Under the pieces are notes generated by a model. The model made no database searches. It was not told the DNA's origin and worked only from the letters and a program-made list of their open reading frames with translations. Shown here piece after piece: positions 10,201 to 18,694 of a DNA stretch of 64,000 nucleotides. The translations under genes were made by a program, and so were the position numbers. Origin of the DNA: JAAOII01 sp965207945 (GTDB lineage Bacteria > Pseudomonadota > Gammaproteobacteria > CBDBNL01 > JAAOII01); contig OZ242303.1 of assembly GCA_965207945.1 (NCBI GenBank), forward strand, positions 1,178,001 through 1,242,000. The letters run 5' to 3'. Numbering within the stretch: the stretch's first letter is position 1; each line of letters starts with the position of its first letter.

Positions 10201-10528
10201 TGGTGGACTTGTTGGGCTTGACAATTCTGGAGAAGTTAATGCATCCTATTGGGCAAGCGACTTAATTGATTCAAGCGACTTAATGGACTCAAGCAATATT
10301 CATATTTCTGCAGGTGGCACTGCTGTCAGCAGGCAGCAACTAAGTGGTTGCTCATTAGGAGGCATTCAGATAGAAGCCAGTGACGCATCTTGTGAGAATA
10401 ATGGCAAGCAAATATTTCCTTACTCTTCATGGGGCAATCGCACATATAGCGGAGTCCAAGGAGAAAGCATTCAAAGCAGTTGGATATTCACTCCAGTAAA
10501 TAAATACCCCAGATTACTGATTGAATAA
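7271..10528 (+). CDS. Large GLUG-repeat surface lipoprotein with internal duplication
   Basis: A lipoprotein of about 1085 residues. The reading frame is open from 7208, but I choose the ATG at 7271 because it lies after a TATAAT and avoids overlapping the divergent gene; an ATG at 7316 is also possible. The signal peptide ends in the lipobox LVAC. The mature protein has two similar halves. Each opens with an Asp-rich TSP3-like motif (DSDNDGIANAYD; DNDNDGIINIYD), continues with NIYQLQAI, and ends in GLUG-type repeats of the form GGLVG..G.I..SY. I count six such repeats in the first half and four in the second. Between them, about residues 560-660 look cadherin- or Ig-like. GLUG repeats are known from secreted adhesin-like and IgA-protease-associated proteins. 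Function is probably surface display or adhesion; no enzyme motif is visible. Confidence 0.85.
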   Translation: MRYFTFTTLQPVRLFMLRFMLRFVMQFILQFILLGGTIIILVACSEEDKQAAPNSPPNSSEPSSQQFGAEMRIDMDSDNDGIANAYDSSPYEKGIAGSGDSLAPFQIKNIYQLQAIAGFDHTGTPLSSSIFTNGSYLYGDDATQQLSAFYLLINDIDAAITRNWNPTSNDGHDDNNDDEAAAGFIPIGNCTNSSCLSLQSNAFSGKFYGSTHKIKNLFINRPNTDQVGLWGAIGKQAKIDRVSLEDVNIVGRDMTGSLAGFNLGGSIVLVSASGRVAGQNQVGGIVGRTLGNITGAYTSGTISGSESIGGIVGQASGTINSIYSIAKVSGRDNIGGLIGESAADISIGYSTGNIIGINQVGGITGTQTQGSIINTYSVSRVTGESAVGGLVGKQQGIIVASYSANQVTGQSSIGMISGLGYGSIISSYWLNSNKYTIHPITGNPALMPAHHFSQPMRQSQLGNCALDGMVIAAYSTPRVCLGNPNNLLFPSDYWSHSINGDMQRGWIFSPNDKYPVLFSYNTISVENFMPRIDEQFCHIAKRENCRNDDIDRSPIFTTANYKFNLEVNPLPDDETIVGRVDAYDEVSVIYGILAPINYPFKIETNTGNIIVKTTPEQNNFPYRFIVTAFEYIGNKFATSSVTISADTPSIADNDNDGIINIYDNMPNTAGINGTGSTQYPYPIQNIYQLQAIGGIDHQGTSLPDSDLIGNAYIYGNNLTEQLSKNYIIVNDIDASVTAYWNTLIDGDSAKGFMPIGRCGDNGCQDASSRISFTGSLTGSLPGSSPGSSSKIFNLYINRPQVSGVALFASVGNGSVLSSINIEQATVNGYKYSGILAGYQGTGGIIQFSNTQGIVQGADNSGGLVGLNQGSIISSYSIANILGNGNQIGGLVGQQSVEGNIANSYAMGGVSGRSQVGGLVGKNAGKIDGSYATSVVTPTAKTLENILADIPKNMLENMEETNEINLIDSFNRNDRTTFGGLVGLDNSGEVNASYWASDLIDSSDLMDSSNIHISAGGTAVSRQQLSGCSLGGIQIEASDASCENNGKQIFPYSSWGNRTYSGVQGESIQSSWIFTPVNKYPRLLIE

Positions 10529-10540
10529 ATAATAGGTATC

Positions 10541-10571
10541 TTGCATGCGGAGCAAGGGGGGTGTCGCGAGC
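10541..10571 (+). repeat. Half copy of REP-like repeat
   Basis: This stretch shares GCGGAGCAAGGGGGG with the full repeat that starts 60 bp downstream, then diverges. It lies just after the stop codon of the GLUG lipoprotein gene. Confidence 0.5.
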
Positions 10572-10600
10572 ATGGTTATGGTTTGTTGCGAGTGTTAGAT

Positions 10601-10652
10601 ATTTTGCGGGCGGAGCAAGGGGGGCTCATATATGCCTCCGCCCCTACAGACC
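10601..10652 (+). repeat. REP-like palindromic repeat, copy 1
   Basis: A 52-bp element of which a nearly identical copy occurs at 17064-17116. Its ends are complementary (GGGCGGA pairs with TCCGCCC), giving a GC-rich hairpin in an AT-rich genome. It sits between the convergent GLUG lipoprotein and adenosine kinase genes, where such a hairpin could end transcription or protect 3' ends. Similarity to copy 2 continues weakly to about 10670. Confidence 0.8.
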
Positions 10653-10666
10653 TATATACCAAGGAT

Positions 10667-11731
10667 TTATGCGTTCCAGTTAAAGCCAACGAGTAAGGAT
10701 TGGCACTCTTCCATACTTAGACGAGGACCCATGCGGCTAATCACGCGACCAGCTGCATAAGAAGCAAATCTCCCTGCTACTGAATAACTTGCTTTCTTTT
10801 CGTATAAGGCATATAAGAATGCCCCTGCATAAGTATCTCCAGCTCCAAGAGTATCGCGTACTTCTGTTGCATAAGGCGGTATAGTTACTGCCGTAGCTTT
10901 ACCTCCCCCTTCCCCATCAGCGCAATAAACAACTGCCCCTTTTGCGCCCATAGTTATGACCAAAGTTTTCACATTATCAGCAAAACAACGAAATATTTTA
11001 TGCGGTTCATCCTCGCCTGTGTAACTACTAAACTCTCCTAAATTACCAAACAAAATATCCACACCGCCATTTAACATTTCATGCATTTCGTCTTTGAAGT
11101 AAGTCACCATTGAAACATCTGACATACTCAAAGCAATAAATTTATTTTGACGGCGCGCCTCTTCTAAGTAATTAATCAAAACATTACGCGACTTCTCCCC
11201 AGATAATAAATATGATTCGGCATAGAATACTCCTGATGACTCAAGAGCGCCACTTATGTCTTTATATGCTGCAAGGTCTTCATTAATGCCTAAATAGGTA
11301 AGCATAGTGCGTTCGGCATCAGGGGTTATCATAGCAATGCAATGACCAGTTGGTTTAGGAGCGGCATCAGTCCTTTGTATACTACGTCCAAGATGCAGAG
11401 TTATTCCAAGATTGCGTAACTCCTGCAGAAAGAAATCTCCGCTGTCATCATCAGCAACAATGCACGACAATGCGCCAGCACCACCCAAGCGGGCATAAGT
11501 TATAAGAGAATTAATTGCCGAGCCCCCTCCTTCTCTTTGGTATTCAATCGTGTCCTTTAAAAAATTGAAGCAATGAGTAAATCCCTCTTCATTTGCCAAA
11601 GTCATCTGACCTTTAGTAATGCCTATATCTTGTAATTGCTTTTCGCTAATGCGGAACTCATAGTCCACCAAAGCATTGCCCAAACAATAAAGGCCCTGGT
11701 TATTCTTCTGGTTATTCCCCTGGTTACTCAT
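10667..11731 (-). CDS. PfkB-family kinase, probable adenosine kinase
   Basis: A 354-residue ribokinase-fold sugar/nucleoside kinase. The glycine motif EGGGSAIN lies at about residues 67-74 and the PfkB signature DTLGAGDTYAG at 293-303, with the catalytic Asp at 299. Adenosine kinase phosphorylates adenosine to AMP. The assignment within the PfkB family rests on the neighbour: the next gene upstream is adenosylhomocysteinase, whose product is adenosine. The N-terminus contains an Asn-Gln-Gly repeat encoded by 12-bp tandem units (about 11692-11731). The alternative is another PfkB sugar kinase. Confidence 0.8.
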   Translation of the reverse strand: MSNQGNNQKNNQGLYCLGNALVDYEFRISEKQLQDIGITKGQMTLANEEGFTHCFNFLKDTIEYQREGGGSAINSLITYARLGGAGALSCIVADDDSGDFFLQELRNLGITLHLGRSIQRTDAAPKPTGHCIAMITPDAERTMLTYLGINEDLAAYKDISGALESSGVFYAESYLLSGEKSRNVLINYLEEARRQNKFIALSMSDVSMVTYFKDEMHEMLNGGVDILFGNLGEFSSYTGEDEPHKIFRCFADNVKTLVITMGAKGAVVYCADGEGGGKATAVTIPPYATEVRDTLGAGDTYAGAFLYALYEKKASYSVAGRFASYAAGRVISRMGPRLSMEECQSLLVGFNWNA

Positions 11732-11812
11732 AGCTTATTCACAAGATTACGATTCAAACCTCCATAATTCTCACCCATAATAGGCGAGCAATCTAATATA
11801 TTCTAATATCTC

Positions 11813-13129
11813 CTAATATCTATAGCTATCCGGCTTAAACGGACCTGTGACTTTCAAGCCCAAATAATCGGCTTGCTCTTGTGTCAACTCGCTGAGTTCT
11901 ATCCCCAGCTTGTCAAGATGCAGACGCGCCACCTTTTCATCCAGTTCTTTCGGCAGCACATAAACTTTATTGTCATATTTTTTGTGATTTTGCCAAAGCT
12001 CAATCTGCGCCAACACCTGATTAGTGAAAGAGGTAGACATAACAAAACTTGAATGCCCTGTGGCGCAAGCGAGATTTAACAAACGCCCTTCCGCCAACAA
12101 AATTACTGATTTACCATTAGGAAGATTAACCTTATCAACCTGCGGCTTGATATTACTCCATTCATGTTGTTTGAGTTTTACTGTCTCAATTTCAGAATCA
12201 AAGTGACCTATGTTGCCAATAACCGCATTATTTTTCATTTTCAAAATACTATCATAATTTATGACACTAACATTGCCACTGGCGGTTACAAAAATATCTG
12301 CATCTTCTACCACTGTTTCAAGACGCACCACTTGGTAGCCCTCCATAGCCGCCTGCAAAGCGCAGATCGGGTCAATTTCTACTACATATACTACTGCTCC
12401 AAAATTACGCAATGATTGAGCGCATCCTTTACCCACATCACCATATCCTATAATCACTGCTTTCTTACCAGCAATCATTAAGTCGGTGGCGCGTTTGATT
12501 CCATCAAGCAGTGACTCGCGACAACCATAAAAATTATCAAACTTGGACTTGGTTACAGAATCATTCACATTAAAAGCTGGCACCTTAAGAGTGCCTTGCT
12601 CCATCATTTCGTTTAGAACTCTAACTCCAGTTGTGGTTTCTTCTGATACACCGCGAATACTCTCCAACAATTGAGGATGTTTTTTATGAACTATAGAAGT
12701 TAGATCTCCGCCATCATCCAGAATCATATTCGGCTGCCAGCCATCAGGTCCCATAATCGTTTGTTCAATACACCACGAATACTCTTCTTCAGTTTCTCCC
12801 TTCCAAGCAAATACTGGAACTCCCGTAGCTGCTATAGCCGCGGCGGCGTGATCTTGAGTGGAAAATATATTGCATGAGGACCAACGAACCTCAGCGCCGA
12901 GATGCTGCAGGGTTTCTATAAGAACCGCAGTTTGCACTGTCATGTGCAAGCAACCAGCAATGCGCGCTCCTTGTAATGGTTGCTTATCGCCCATTTCTTT
13001 ACGCAATGCCATAAGCCCAGGCATTTCCTCTTCTGCCAATTCAATTTCATTGCGTCCCCAACTAGCTAAGGACATATCTGCCACTTTATAATCGGCGGCT
13101 ATATCAGATTTTTTAATTGCTTCTATCAT
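11813..13129 (-). CDS. ahcY: Adenosylhomocysteinase
   Basis: Reversibly hydrolyses S-adenosylhomocysteine to adenosine and homocysteine with tightly bound NAD, clearing the product inhibitor of methyltransferases. Seen in sequence: VADMSLASWGR near the N-terminus, FNVNDSVTKSKFDN in the active site, the NAD loop GYGDVGKG (about 228-235) and the conserved C-terminal KPDSYRY. I place the start at the ATG at 13129, giving 438 residues. The frame is open from a TTG at 13153, but the added eight codons coincide with a short copy of a REP-like repeat and no Shine-Dalgarno precedes the TTG. Downstream lies a probable adenosine kinase. I looked for a SAH riboswitch in the leader and did not recognise one. 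Confidence 0.95.
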   Translation of the reverse strand: MIEAIKKSDIAADYKVADMSLASWGRNEIELAEEEMPGLMALRKEMGDKQPLQGARIAGCLHMTVQTAVLIETLQHLGAEVRWSSCNIFSTQDHAAAAIAATGVPVFAWKGETEEEYSWCIEQTIMGPDGWQPNMILDDGGDLTSIVHKKHPQLLESIRGVSEETTTGVRVLNEMMEQGTLKVPAFNVNDSVTKSKFDNFYGCRESLLDGIKRATDLMIAGKKAVIIGYGDVGKGCAQSLRNFGAVVYVVEIDPICALQAAMEGYQVVRLETVVEDADIFVTASGNVSVINYDSILKMKNNAVIGNIGHFDSEIETVKLKQHEWSNIKPQVDKVNLPNGKSVILLAEGRLLNLACATGHSSFVMSTSFTNQVLAQIELWQNHKKYDNKVYVLPKELDEKVARLHLDKLGIELSELTQEQADYLGLKVTGPFKPDSYRY

Positions 13130-13130
13130 T

Positions 13131-13153
13131 TTCGTAGGGGCAGCTGCCCGCAA
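13131..13153 (-). repeat. Miniature REP-like palindrome directly before ahcY
   Basis: On the minus strand it reads TTGCGGGC, then a short centre, then GCCCCTACG, matching both outer ends of the 52-bp repeat at 10601 and 17064 with the middle missing. It includes the perfect 12-bp palindrome GGGCAGCTGCCC (13138-13149). Because it ends one base before the ahcY ATG, it could fold over the ribosome entry site. Confidence 0.55.
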
Positions 13154-13207
13154 GTTATATTAATATGGTAAATAGGTTTCAGGTTGCATGTCGCATCACC
13201 CCAAACA

Positions 13208-14296
13208 TTATTGTAGTCGTGGAGTAGAAATCAGTTCCAGCAGAGCGTTAGCAAAACTGCCGCCAACTCTACCTGCCAATATATCAAAAGGATTACTCTG
13301 AACTGTATAATCAACTATCTTGTCTAATTCGGTTTTATCATAAGCCACTGAACGAGTATTGCCAATTCCGTCAATTAATCCCAGTTCAATAGCTCTTATA
13401 CCATCATAAATATATCCACTAAATATTTCTGGGTTATTACTAAGCCGTCCGCTGCGTCCCGCTTTAACATCTTCAATAAAATTGTTATGCAAGCGATCCA
13501 ACAGGTTTTGCCAAAATGCATCATGCTTGGGATTAGCAGGAGAAAAGGGGTCAAGGAATCCTTTGTTAACTCCTCCTGTATATAGCCGTCTGTCAATCCC
13601 CAATTCTTCCATCGCCCGATTAAAACCAAAACTTGAAGATATAACCCCTATAGAACCGACCAAACTATTTTTACTGCTGTATATTTCATCTGTAGCGGAT
13701 GCAATATAATAAGCCGCAGATGCTCCAATATCCTTAATAACAGAGTATATTTTTTTATCAGGGTTTTCAGTTTTTAAGCGGACTATCTCATTATAAATAT
13801 CCGAAGCAGTTACCGCGCTTCCTCCAGGACTGTTAATGGATAATATTATTGCTTTAGCATTCTTATTCTCATAAGCATTTCTGAGTGCCTTAACTATAGG
13901 AGTAGTCCGCACTCCATCCGCACCCAGACGGTTAGAATCATAAACCACCACACCTTCAACACGAATAAGAGCAACATGCTCACCATCTACGCCCCAATTA
14001 TTTGAAACATCAAGTCCACTGTTGCTATAACCCAAACTAACTACTGAAAACACATAGACAATTACTGCAACCCAAAGAAAACGAAAGAATATTTTCCAAC
14101 GTCGCGCCCGAGCATTTTCTTTTACTGATGCTAATAAAACTGTTTCTATCGCCTTCCAGGTGTCGGCAGAAGAATTGGTGGAAGCGTTGCGAGGTTTTTT
14201 GAACCTACTCATAAAACCATCTTTTTTACCATCTTTCTTATTGCTTAATTTCCCAGCACGTTTTACTGGGGGAAACCTCTTGTTATTGTCTGCCAT
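13208..14296 (-). CDS. SppA/SohB-like signal peptide peptidase (S49 family)
   Basis: A 362-residue inner-membrane serine protease of peptidase family S49, which degrades cleaved signal peptides and other membrane peptides. It has a basic cytoplasmic N-terminus of about 60 residues, one transmembrane segment at about 68-88, and a periplasmic protease domain with INSPGGSAVTASD and the catalytic-Ser region GASAAYYIAS followed by GSIGVISS. The length fits the short single-domain form. A near-perfect Shine-Dalgarno (AGGAGGT) precedes the ATG. It lies between aconitase and ahcY, all in the same direction; no functional link to them is evident. Confidence 0.9.
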   Translation of the reverse strand: MADNNKRFPPVKRAGKLSNKKDGKKDGFMSRFKKPRNASTNSSADTWKAIETVLLASVKENARARRWKIFFRFLWVAVIVYVFSVVSLGYSNSGLDVSNNWGVDGEHVALIRVEGVVVYDSNRLGADGVRTTPIVKALRNAYENKNAKAIILSINSPGGSAVTASDIYNEIVRLKTENPDKKIYSVIKDIGASAAYYIASATDEIYSSKNSLVGSIGVISSSFGFNRAMEELGIDRRLYTGGVNKGFLDPFSPANPKHDAFWQNLLDRLHNNFIEDVKAGRSGRLSNNPEIFSGYIYDGIRAIELGLIDGIGNTRSVAYDKTELDKIVDYTVQSNPFDILAGRVGGSFANALLELISTPRLQ

Positions 14297-14338
14297 AATA
14301 ATACCTCCTAATGTATATGTTATATAATCTGCAGAAAC

Positions 14339-16999
14339 TTATGCCGCTAAACGTCTAAGAACAAAATGCAATATGCCACCACACTGATAATACTTAATTT
14401 CTTGTGGTGTATCTATACGCAACTTGGTTTGAAACTCTATTTTCTTGCCGTTAGAATCCGTAGCAGTCACCATAACCTCAGAGGCAGTCCCTCCTGCCAA
14501 GCCACTAATAGTGTATGTTTCTTTGCCAGTTAATCCCAAAGTTTTTACGCTTTCTCCTTCCATAAACTGTAAAGGAAGGATGCCCATTCCCACTAAATTA
14601 GTGCGATGTATTCTTTCAAAACTTTCTGCTATCGCTGCTTGAACCCCAAGCAATAGTGGTCCTTTGGCAGCCCAATCGCGTGATGAGCCAGAGCCATATT
14701 CTTTCCCAGCAAGGATAATGCTTGGAACTCCTTCCTCCCTATACTTCATTGCCGCATCATAGATGCTCATCTCCTTCTCATCAGGCAGATGAATAGTAAC
14801 CCCACCTTCGCTGCCAGGCAACAGCAGATTACGCAAGCGAATATTACCAAAGGTTCCACGCATCATAACTTCATGATTGCCACGCCTTGAACCATAAGAG
14901 TTAAACTCAGAAGGAGGAATGCCTAAGGACTTCAAGTACGAACCAGCAGGACTATCCTCTTTTATACTCCCCGCAGGAGATATATGGTCGGTGGTTACCG
15001 AGTCCCCCACTAAAACAAGAACTCTTGCTCCTTGAACACTCTCTTGCTGACTGCGATTGATTTCTAAATCTTCAAAAAAAGTTGGCTTGCGAACATAACT
15101 TGACTTGTCATCCCAACTATATCCCTTCTCTTGAGCAACAGGTAAGTTAATCCAATTCTCTTCGCCATTAAATATGGTGGAATAGGTCCTGGTAAATTGC
15201 TCTTGAGTGACGGAGGACTTCACTAAATCACTCACCTCCTGATTGCTCGGCCATATATCCTTAAGATAAACTTCATTGCCTTGAGAGTCATTCCCCAGTG
15301 GTTCGTTATAAGGGTCAAAATCCATTCTACCCGCAATTGCATAAGCAACCACTAATGGTGGAGATGCCAAATAATTCATCTTTGTTTCAGGATGAACCCG
15401 CCCTTCAAAATTACGATTCCCCGATAGAATAGCGCAAACGGACAAATCATTTTCTTTTATAGCCGCAGATACTTCAGGCAGTAAGGGACCTGAATTCCCT
15501 ATGCAAGTAGTGCATCCATAGCCGACCAACGCAAAACCAAGTTTATCAAGATAATCAGATAAGCCCGCTTTTTTAAAATATTCTGTAACCACTTTAGAAC
15601 CGGGAGCTAAGGATGTCTTAACCCATGGCTTGGTTTGCAAACCAAGTTCCACTGCCTTCTTTGCCACCAATCCCGCCGCCAGCATAACATAAGGGTTTGA
15701 GGTATTGGTGCATGAAGTTATCGCTGCTATAACCAACGATCCATCACGTAATGTATATTCCTTATCTCCGCTGACCTTACTCTCTTTAAGCTCATCACTA
15801 CCGAGGGATGCAAAGAAATTCTGCTTAACCGACCCAAGAGTAATTCTATCCTGCGGTCTCTTAGGACCTGCCAAGCAGGGTTCTACATCTGCCAAATTTA
15901 ATTCAATTGTCTCGCTATAGTTTGCCTCATGCTCAGCATCATAAAACATCCCCTGTTTTTTAAAGTATGCTTCCACCAAAGCTATTGTCTCTTCACTCCG
16001 ATTACTCATCCTCATATACCTAAGGGTCTCATTATCCACTGGAAAAATAGCGCAGGTTGCGCCAAACTCAGGAGACATATTGCCAATAGTGGCGCGATCT
16101 GCCAACGGCAGTGATTCAAGACCAGGTCCATAGAACTCAACAAACTTGCCAACAACTCCCTTCTTGCGCAGCATTTCGGTTACGGTTAACACCAGGTCTG
16201 TTGCGGTTGTTCCTTCTTTAACTTTACCCGTTAGTTTGAAACCAAGAACTTTAGGTAGCAGCATGGATATCGGCTGCCCTAACATTGCAGCTTCAGCTTC
16301 AATGCCTCCCACTCCCCAAGCCAACACTCCAAGACCATTAACCATAGTGGTGTGCGAATCGGTGCCAACCAAAGTATCAGGATATACATAAACCCCATCT
16401 TCTTGCTCTTGAGTAAAAGCAACCCGCGCAAGATACTCAAGGTTTACTTGATGAACTATGCCTGCGCCAGGTGGCACCACTTTAAAATTATTGAATGCTT
16501 CCTGTCCCCATTTCAGAAACTGATACCTTTCTTTATTGCGAGCATATTCAAGCTGAGTGTTAAACTTATAAGCATCTGGCGAGCCAAATTTATCCACTTG
16601 CACCGAATGGTCTACCACCAATTCCACTGGCTGCAATGGGTTAATTTTATCTGGATCTTTGCCAAGTGATTGCATTGCGTCACGCATAGCCGCTAAATCA
16701 ACTATGGCAGGAACACCAGTAAAATCCTGGAGCAACACACGCGCTGGACGATAGGAAATTTCTTTGGCATCGGAAGATTTTGCATCCCAAGTCCCCATAT
16801 AAGCAATATCATCGGCAGTGACGCTGTCCCCATCTTCATTACGTAGCAGGTTTTCTAAAATTATTTTTAAAGAAAAGGGGAGTTTATCTGCGCCCTTAAT
16901 CTTGTTGATATCAAAAAATTTATATGTTTTTTCTTTACTCTCCCCATTATTCCCTATGGAGGAAACCGATAGTTCGCTTAATGCGTTAAATGTACTCAT
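14339..16999 (-). CDS. acnA: Aconitate hydratase, AcnA type
   Basis: Interconverts citrate and isocitrate in the TCA cycle using a 4Fe-4S cluster. From the ATG at 16999 the protein has 886 residues, the usual AcnA/IRP length. Cluster ligands are in SCTNTSNP (Cys about 429) and GYGCTTCIGN (Cys about 495 and 498). The C-terminal swivel domain has SRDWAAKGP and the substrate-binding region FERIHRTNLVGMG. An in-frame TTG at 17026 would add nine residues but lies upstream of the predicted -10 element, so I prefer 16999. The purF gene follows the same strand upstream, separated by a REP-like repeat. Confidence 0.96.
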   Translation of the reverse strand: MSTFNALSELSVSSIGNNGESKEKTYKFFDINKIKGADKLPFSLKIILENLLRNEDGDSVTADDIAYMGTWDAKSSDAKEISYRPARVLLQDFTGVPAIVDLAAMRDAMQSLGKDPDKINPLQPVELVVDHSVQVDKFGSPDAYKFNTQLEYARNKERYQFLKWGQEAFNNFKVVPPGAGIVHQVNLEYLARVAFTQEQEDGVYVYPDTLVGTDSHTTMVNGLGVLAWGVGGIEAEAAMLGQPISMLLPKVLGFKLTGKVKEGTTATDLVLTVTEMLRKKGVVGKFVEFYGPGLESLPLADRATIGNMSPEFGATCAIFPVDNETLRYMRMSNRSEETIALVEAYFKKQGMFYDAEHEANYSETIELNLADVEPCLAGPKRPQDRITLGSVKQNFFASLGSDELKESKVSGDKEYTLRDGSLVIAAITSCTNTSNPYVMLAAGLVAKKAVELGLQTKPWVKTSLAPGSKVVTEYFKKAGLSDYLDKLGFALVGYGCTTCIGNSGPLLPEVSAAIKENDLSVCAILSGNRNFEGRVHPETKMNYLASPPLVVAYAIAGRMDFDPYNEPLGNDSQGNEVYLKDIWPSNQEVSDLVKSSVTQEQFTRTYSTIFNGEENWINLPVAQEKGYSWDDKSSYVRKPTFFEDLEINRSQQESVQGARVLVLVGDSVTTDHISPAGSIKEDSPAGSYLKSLGIPPSEFNSYGSRRGNHEVMMRGTFGNIRLRNLLLPGSEGGVTIHLPDEKEMSIYDAAMKYREEGVPSIILAGKEYGSGSSRDWAAKGPLLLGVQAAIAESFERIHRTNLVGMGILPLQFMEGESVKTLGLTGKETYTISGLAGGTASEVMVTATDSNGKKIEFQTKLRIDTPQEIKYYQCGGILHFVLRRLAA

Positions 17000-17005
17000 A
17001 AAATA

Positions 17006-17036
17006 ATTATATACTACTTTCCACAAAATGATTCAA
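17006..17036 (-). promoter_or_regulatory. Candidate acnA promoter giving a leaderless or nearly leaderless mRNA
   Basis: On the minus strand TTGAAT (17031-17036) and TATAAT (17006-17011) are separated by 19 bases. Only six bases separate TATAAT from the acnA ATG at 16999, so transcription would start at or next to the start codon. The -10 is perfect; the -35 spacing is long. Confidence 0.35.
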
Positions 17037-17063
17037 AATGATTAAAGTGTCGTTAATTCAAAC

Positions 17064-17116
17064 ATTTTGCGGGCGGAGCAAGGGGGGTTCATATATGGCT
17101 CACGCCCCTACAGACC
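17064..17116 (+). repeat. REP-like palindromic repeat, copy 2
   Basis: A 53-bp element nearly identical to 10601-10652. The sequence differences fall in the stem (GGCTCACGCCC in place of GCCTCCGCCC) yet pairing of GGGCG with CGCCC and GAGC with GCTC is kept, as expected for a conserved hairpin. It lies in the 163-bp gap between purF and acnA, which run in the same direction. Confidence 0.8.
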
Positions 17117-17162
17117 ATCATTCCAAGAATTTATACACCATACATGTACATGTCGTTAGCCA

Positions 17163-18665
17163 CTAATAATAAGTGGACTCCATCTCGTCAAAGAACTCCA
17201 GCTGAGATTTCACTTCATCTCTTCTCATAATATCCAAATTGCGCAGATAATCTTCACTAACATCACCAGTAATATAGTTGCCGTCAAAAACCGAGCAATC
17301 AAAGCGCTTAATGCTCGGGTTACCCTCCTGCACACTGGATTTTAAATCTTCTAAACTCTGATAAACCAATCCATCAGCTCCAATCACCTTACCTACCTCA
17401 TCGGTATCCCTGCCATTAGCAATTAATTCACTTTGAGAAGGCATGTCAATACCATAAACATTTGGGTAAATAAGCGGCGGCGCTGCCGAAGCAAAATATA
17501 CCTTATTAGCGCCAGCGCGACGCGCCATAGTAATAATTTGTCCGCTGGTAGTTCCCCGCACAATTGAATCATCCACTAATAGAATATTCTTACCACGAAT
17601 TTCAAGTTCAACTGGAGCAAGTTTACGATTAACCGCAACATCGCGCATCTGTTGGCGTGGCATAATAAAGGTTCTTCCTATATAGCGGTTTTTTACCAAA
17701 CCCTCGCGATAATTAATATTGAGTTTTAGCGCCAGTTCTACTGCGGCAACCCTGCTGCTATCCGGCACAGGAATAACTACATCTATATCACCAGCTGATA
17801 TTTCTCTTTTAACCGCCTCACCAAGAAACTCTCCCATCCTTTGACGTGATTTATGCACCGAAATATCATCAATAATGGAATCGGGGCGAGCAAAATACAC
17901 ATATTCAAAGATGCAAGGAGATTTCTCTTTATTCTGTTGACTGCATTGTTTCCTAAATAATTCTCCTTGGCTATTAATGAAAACTGCCTCTCCTGCATCC
18001 AAATCACTGTCAATGTTAAAACCATTAGCCAAAAGCGCCGCAGATTCCGATGCCAACATATATTCTTTACCTGAGCGTGAAATTCTGCTACCTAAAATCA
18101 ATGGTCTTATAGCATGAGGATCACGAAAAGCTAACAGCCCGACTCCAACTATTAAAGAAACTACACTATAGGCACCGCTGCACTTTTCATATAAACAACT
18201 AACTGCCTTGAATATATCATCCGCTTCTGAACTGGGATGTTCTTCCAAACACATAGCCAAACAATTTAACAGAACTTCAGAGTCAGAACCTGTATTAATA
18301 TGGCGCAGATTTTTAGTTGCCAAATCCTTTCTTAATTGTTCAGAATTAGTGAGGTTGCCATTATGGGCAAGGGCTAAACCAAAAGGACTATTTACATAAA
18401 ATGGCTGACACTCTCGCACACTTTCGCTGCCTGCAGTGGGGTATCTTATGTGTCCTATTCCTAAGTTTCCTTGCAGATCATTCAGGTGTTTTTCTTGACT
18501 AAAAACCTCACTTAGTAAGCCGTTACGGCGACGCATGTAAATAGCATCATTGTCAATAGTGGCTATTCCCGCGCCATCCTGTCCTCTATGCTGCAGCATT
18601 GTCAGGGCATTGTATAAAACCCCTCCTATATGCTCCTTAGCGTAAACCCCCGCTATGCCGCACAT
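17163..18665 (-). CDS. purF: Amidophosphoribosyltransferase
   Basis: Catalyses the first committed step of purine synthesis, making phosphoribosylamine from PRPP and glutamine. The protein starts MCGIAGV, so removal of Met exposes the N-terminal Cys nucleophile without a propeptide. Residues 2 to about 235 form the Ntn glutaminase domain. The phosphoribosyltransferase half carries the PRPP loop VDDSIVRGTTSG at about 366-377. The length of 500 matches E. coli-type PurF. GGAGGAG precedes the ATG. It follows cvpA by about 30 bases, the classic cvpA-purF operon. Confidence 0.97.
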   Translation of the reverse strand: MCGIAGVYAKEHIGGVLYNALTMLQHRGQDGAGIATIDNDAIYMRRRNGLLSEVFSQEKHLNDLQGNLGIGHIRYPTAGSESVRECQPFYVNSPFGLALAHNGNLTNSEQLRKDLATKNLRHINTGSDSEVLLNCLAMCLEEHPSSEADDIFKAVSCLYEKCSGAYSVVSLIVGVGLLAFRDPHAIRPLILGSRISRSGKEYMLASESAALLANGFNIDSDLDAGEAVFINSQGELFRKQCSQQNKEKSPCIFEYVYFARPDSIIDDISVHKSRQRMGEFLGEAVKREISAGDIDVVIPVPDSSRVAAVELALKLNINYREGLVKNRYIGRTFIMPRQQMRDVAVNRKLAPVELEIRGKNILLVDDSIVRGTTSGQIITMARRAGANKVYFASAAPPLIYPNVYGIDMPSQSELIANGRDTDEVGKVIGADGLVYQSLEDLKSSVQEGNPSIKRFDCSVFDGNYITGDVSEDYLRNLDIMRRDEVKSQLEFFDEMESTYY

Positions 18666-18694
18666 AAATCTCCTCCCCTACAGATGAGTGTTAA

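Noticed and set aside
13130..13207. Possible SAH riboswitch before ahcY
   Set aside because: I could not recognise the conserved core; only a short GC palindrome is present.
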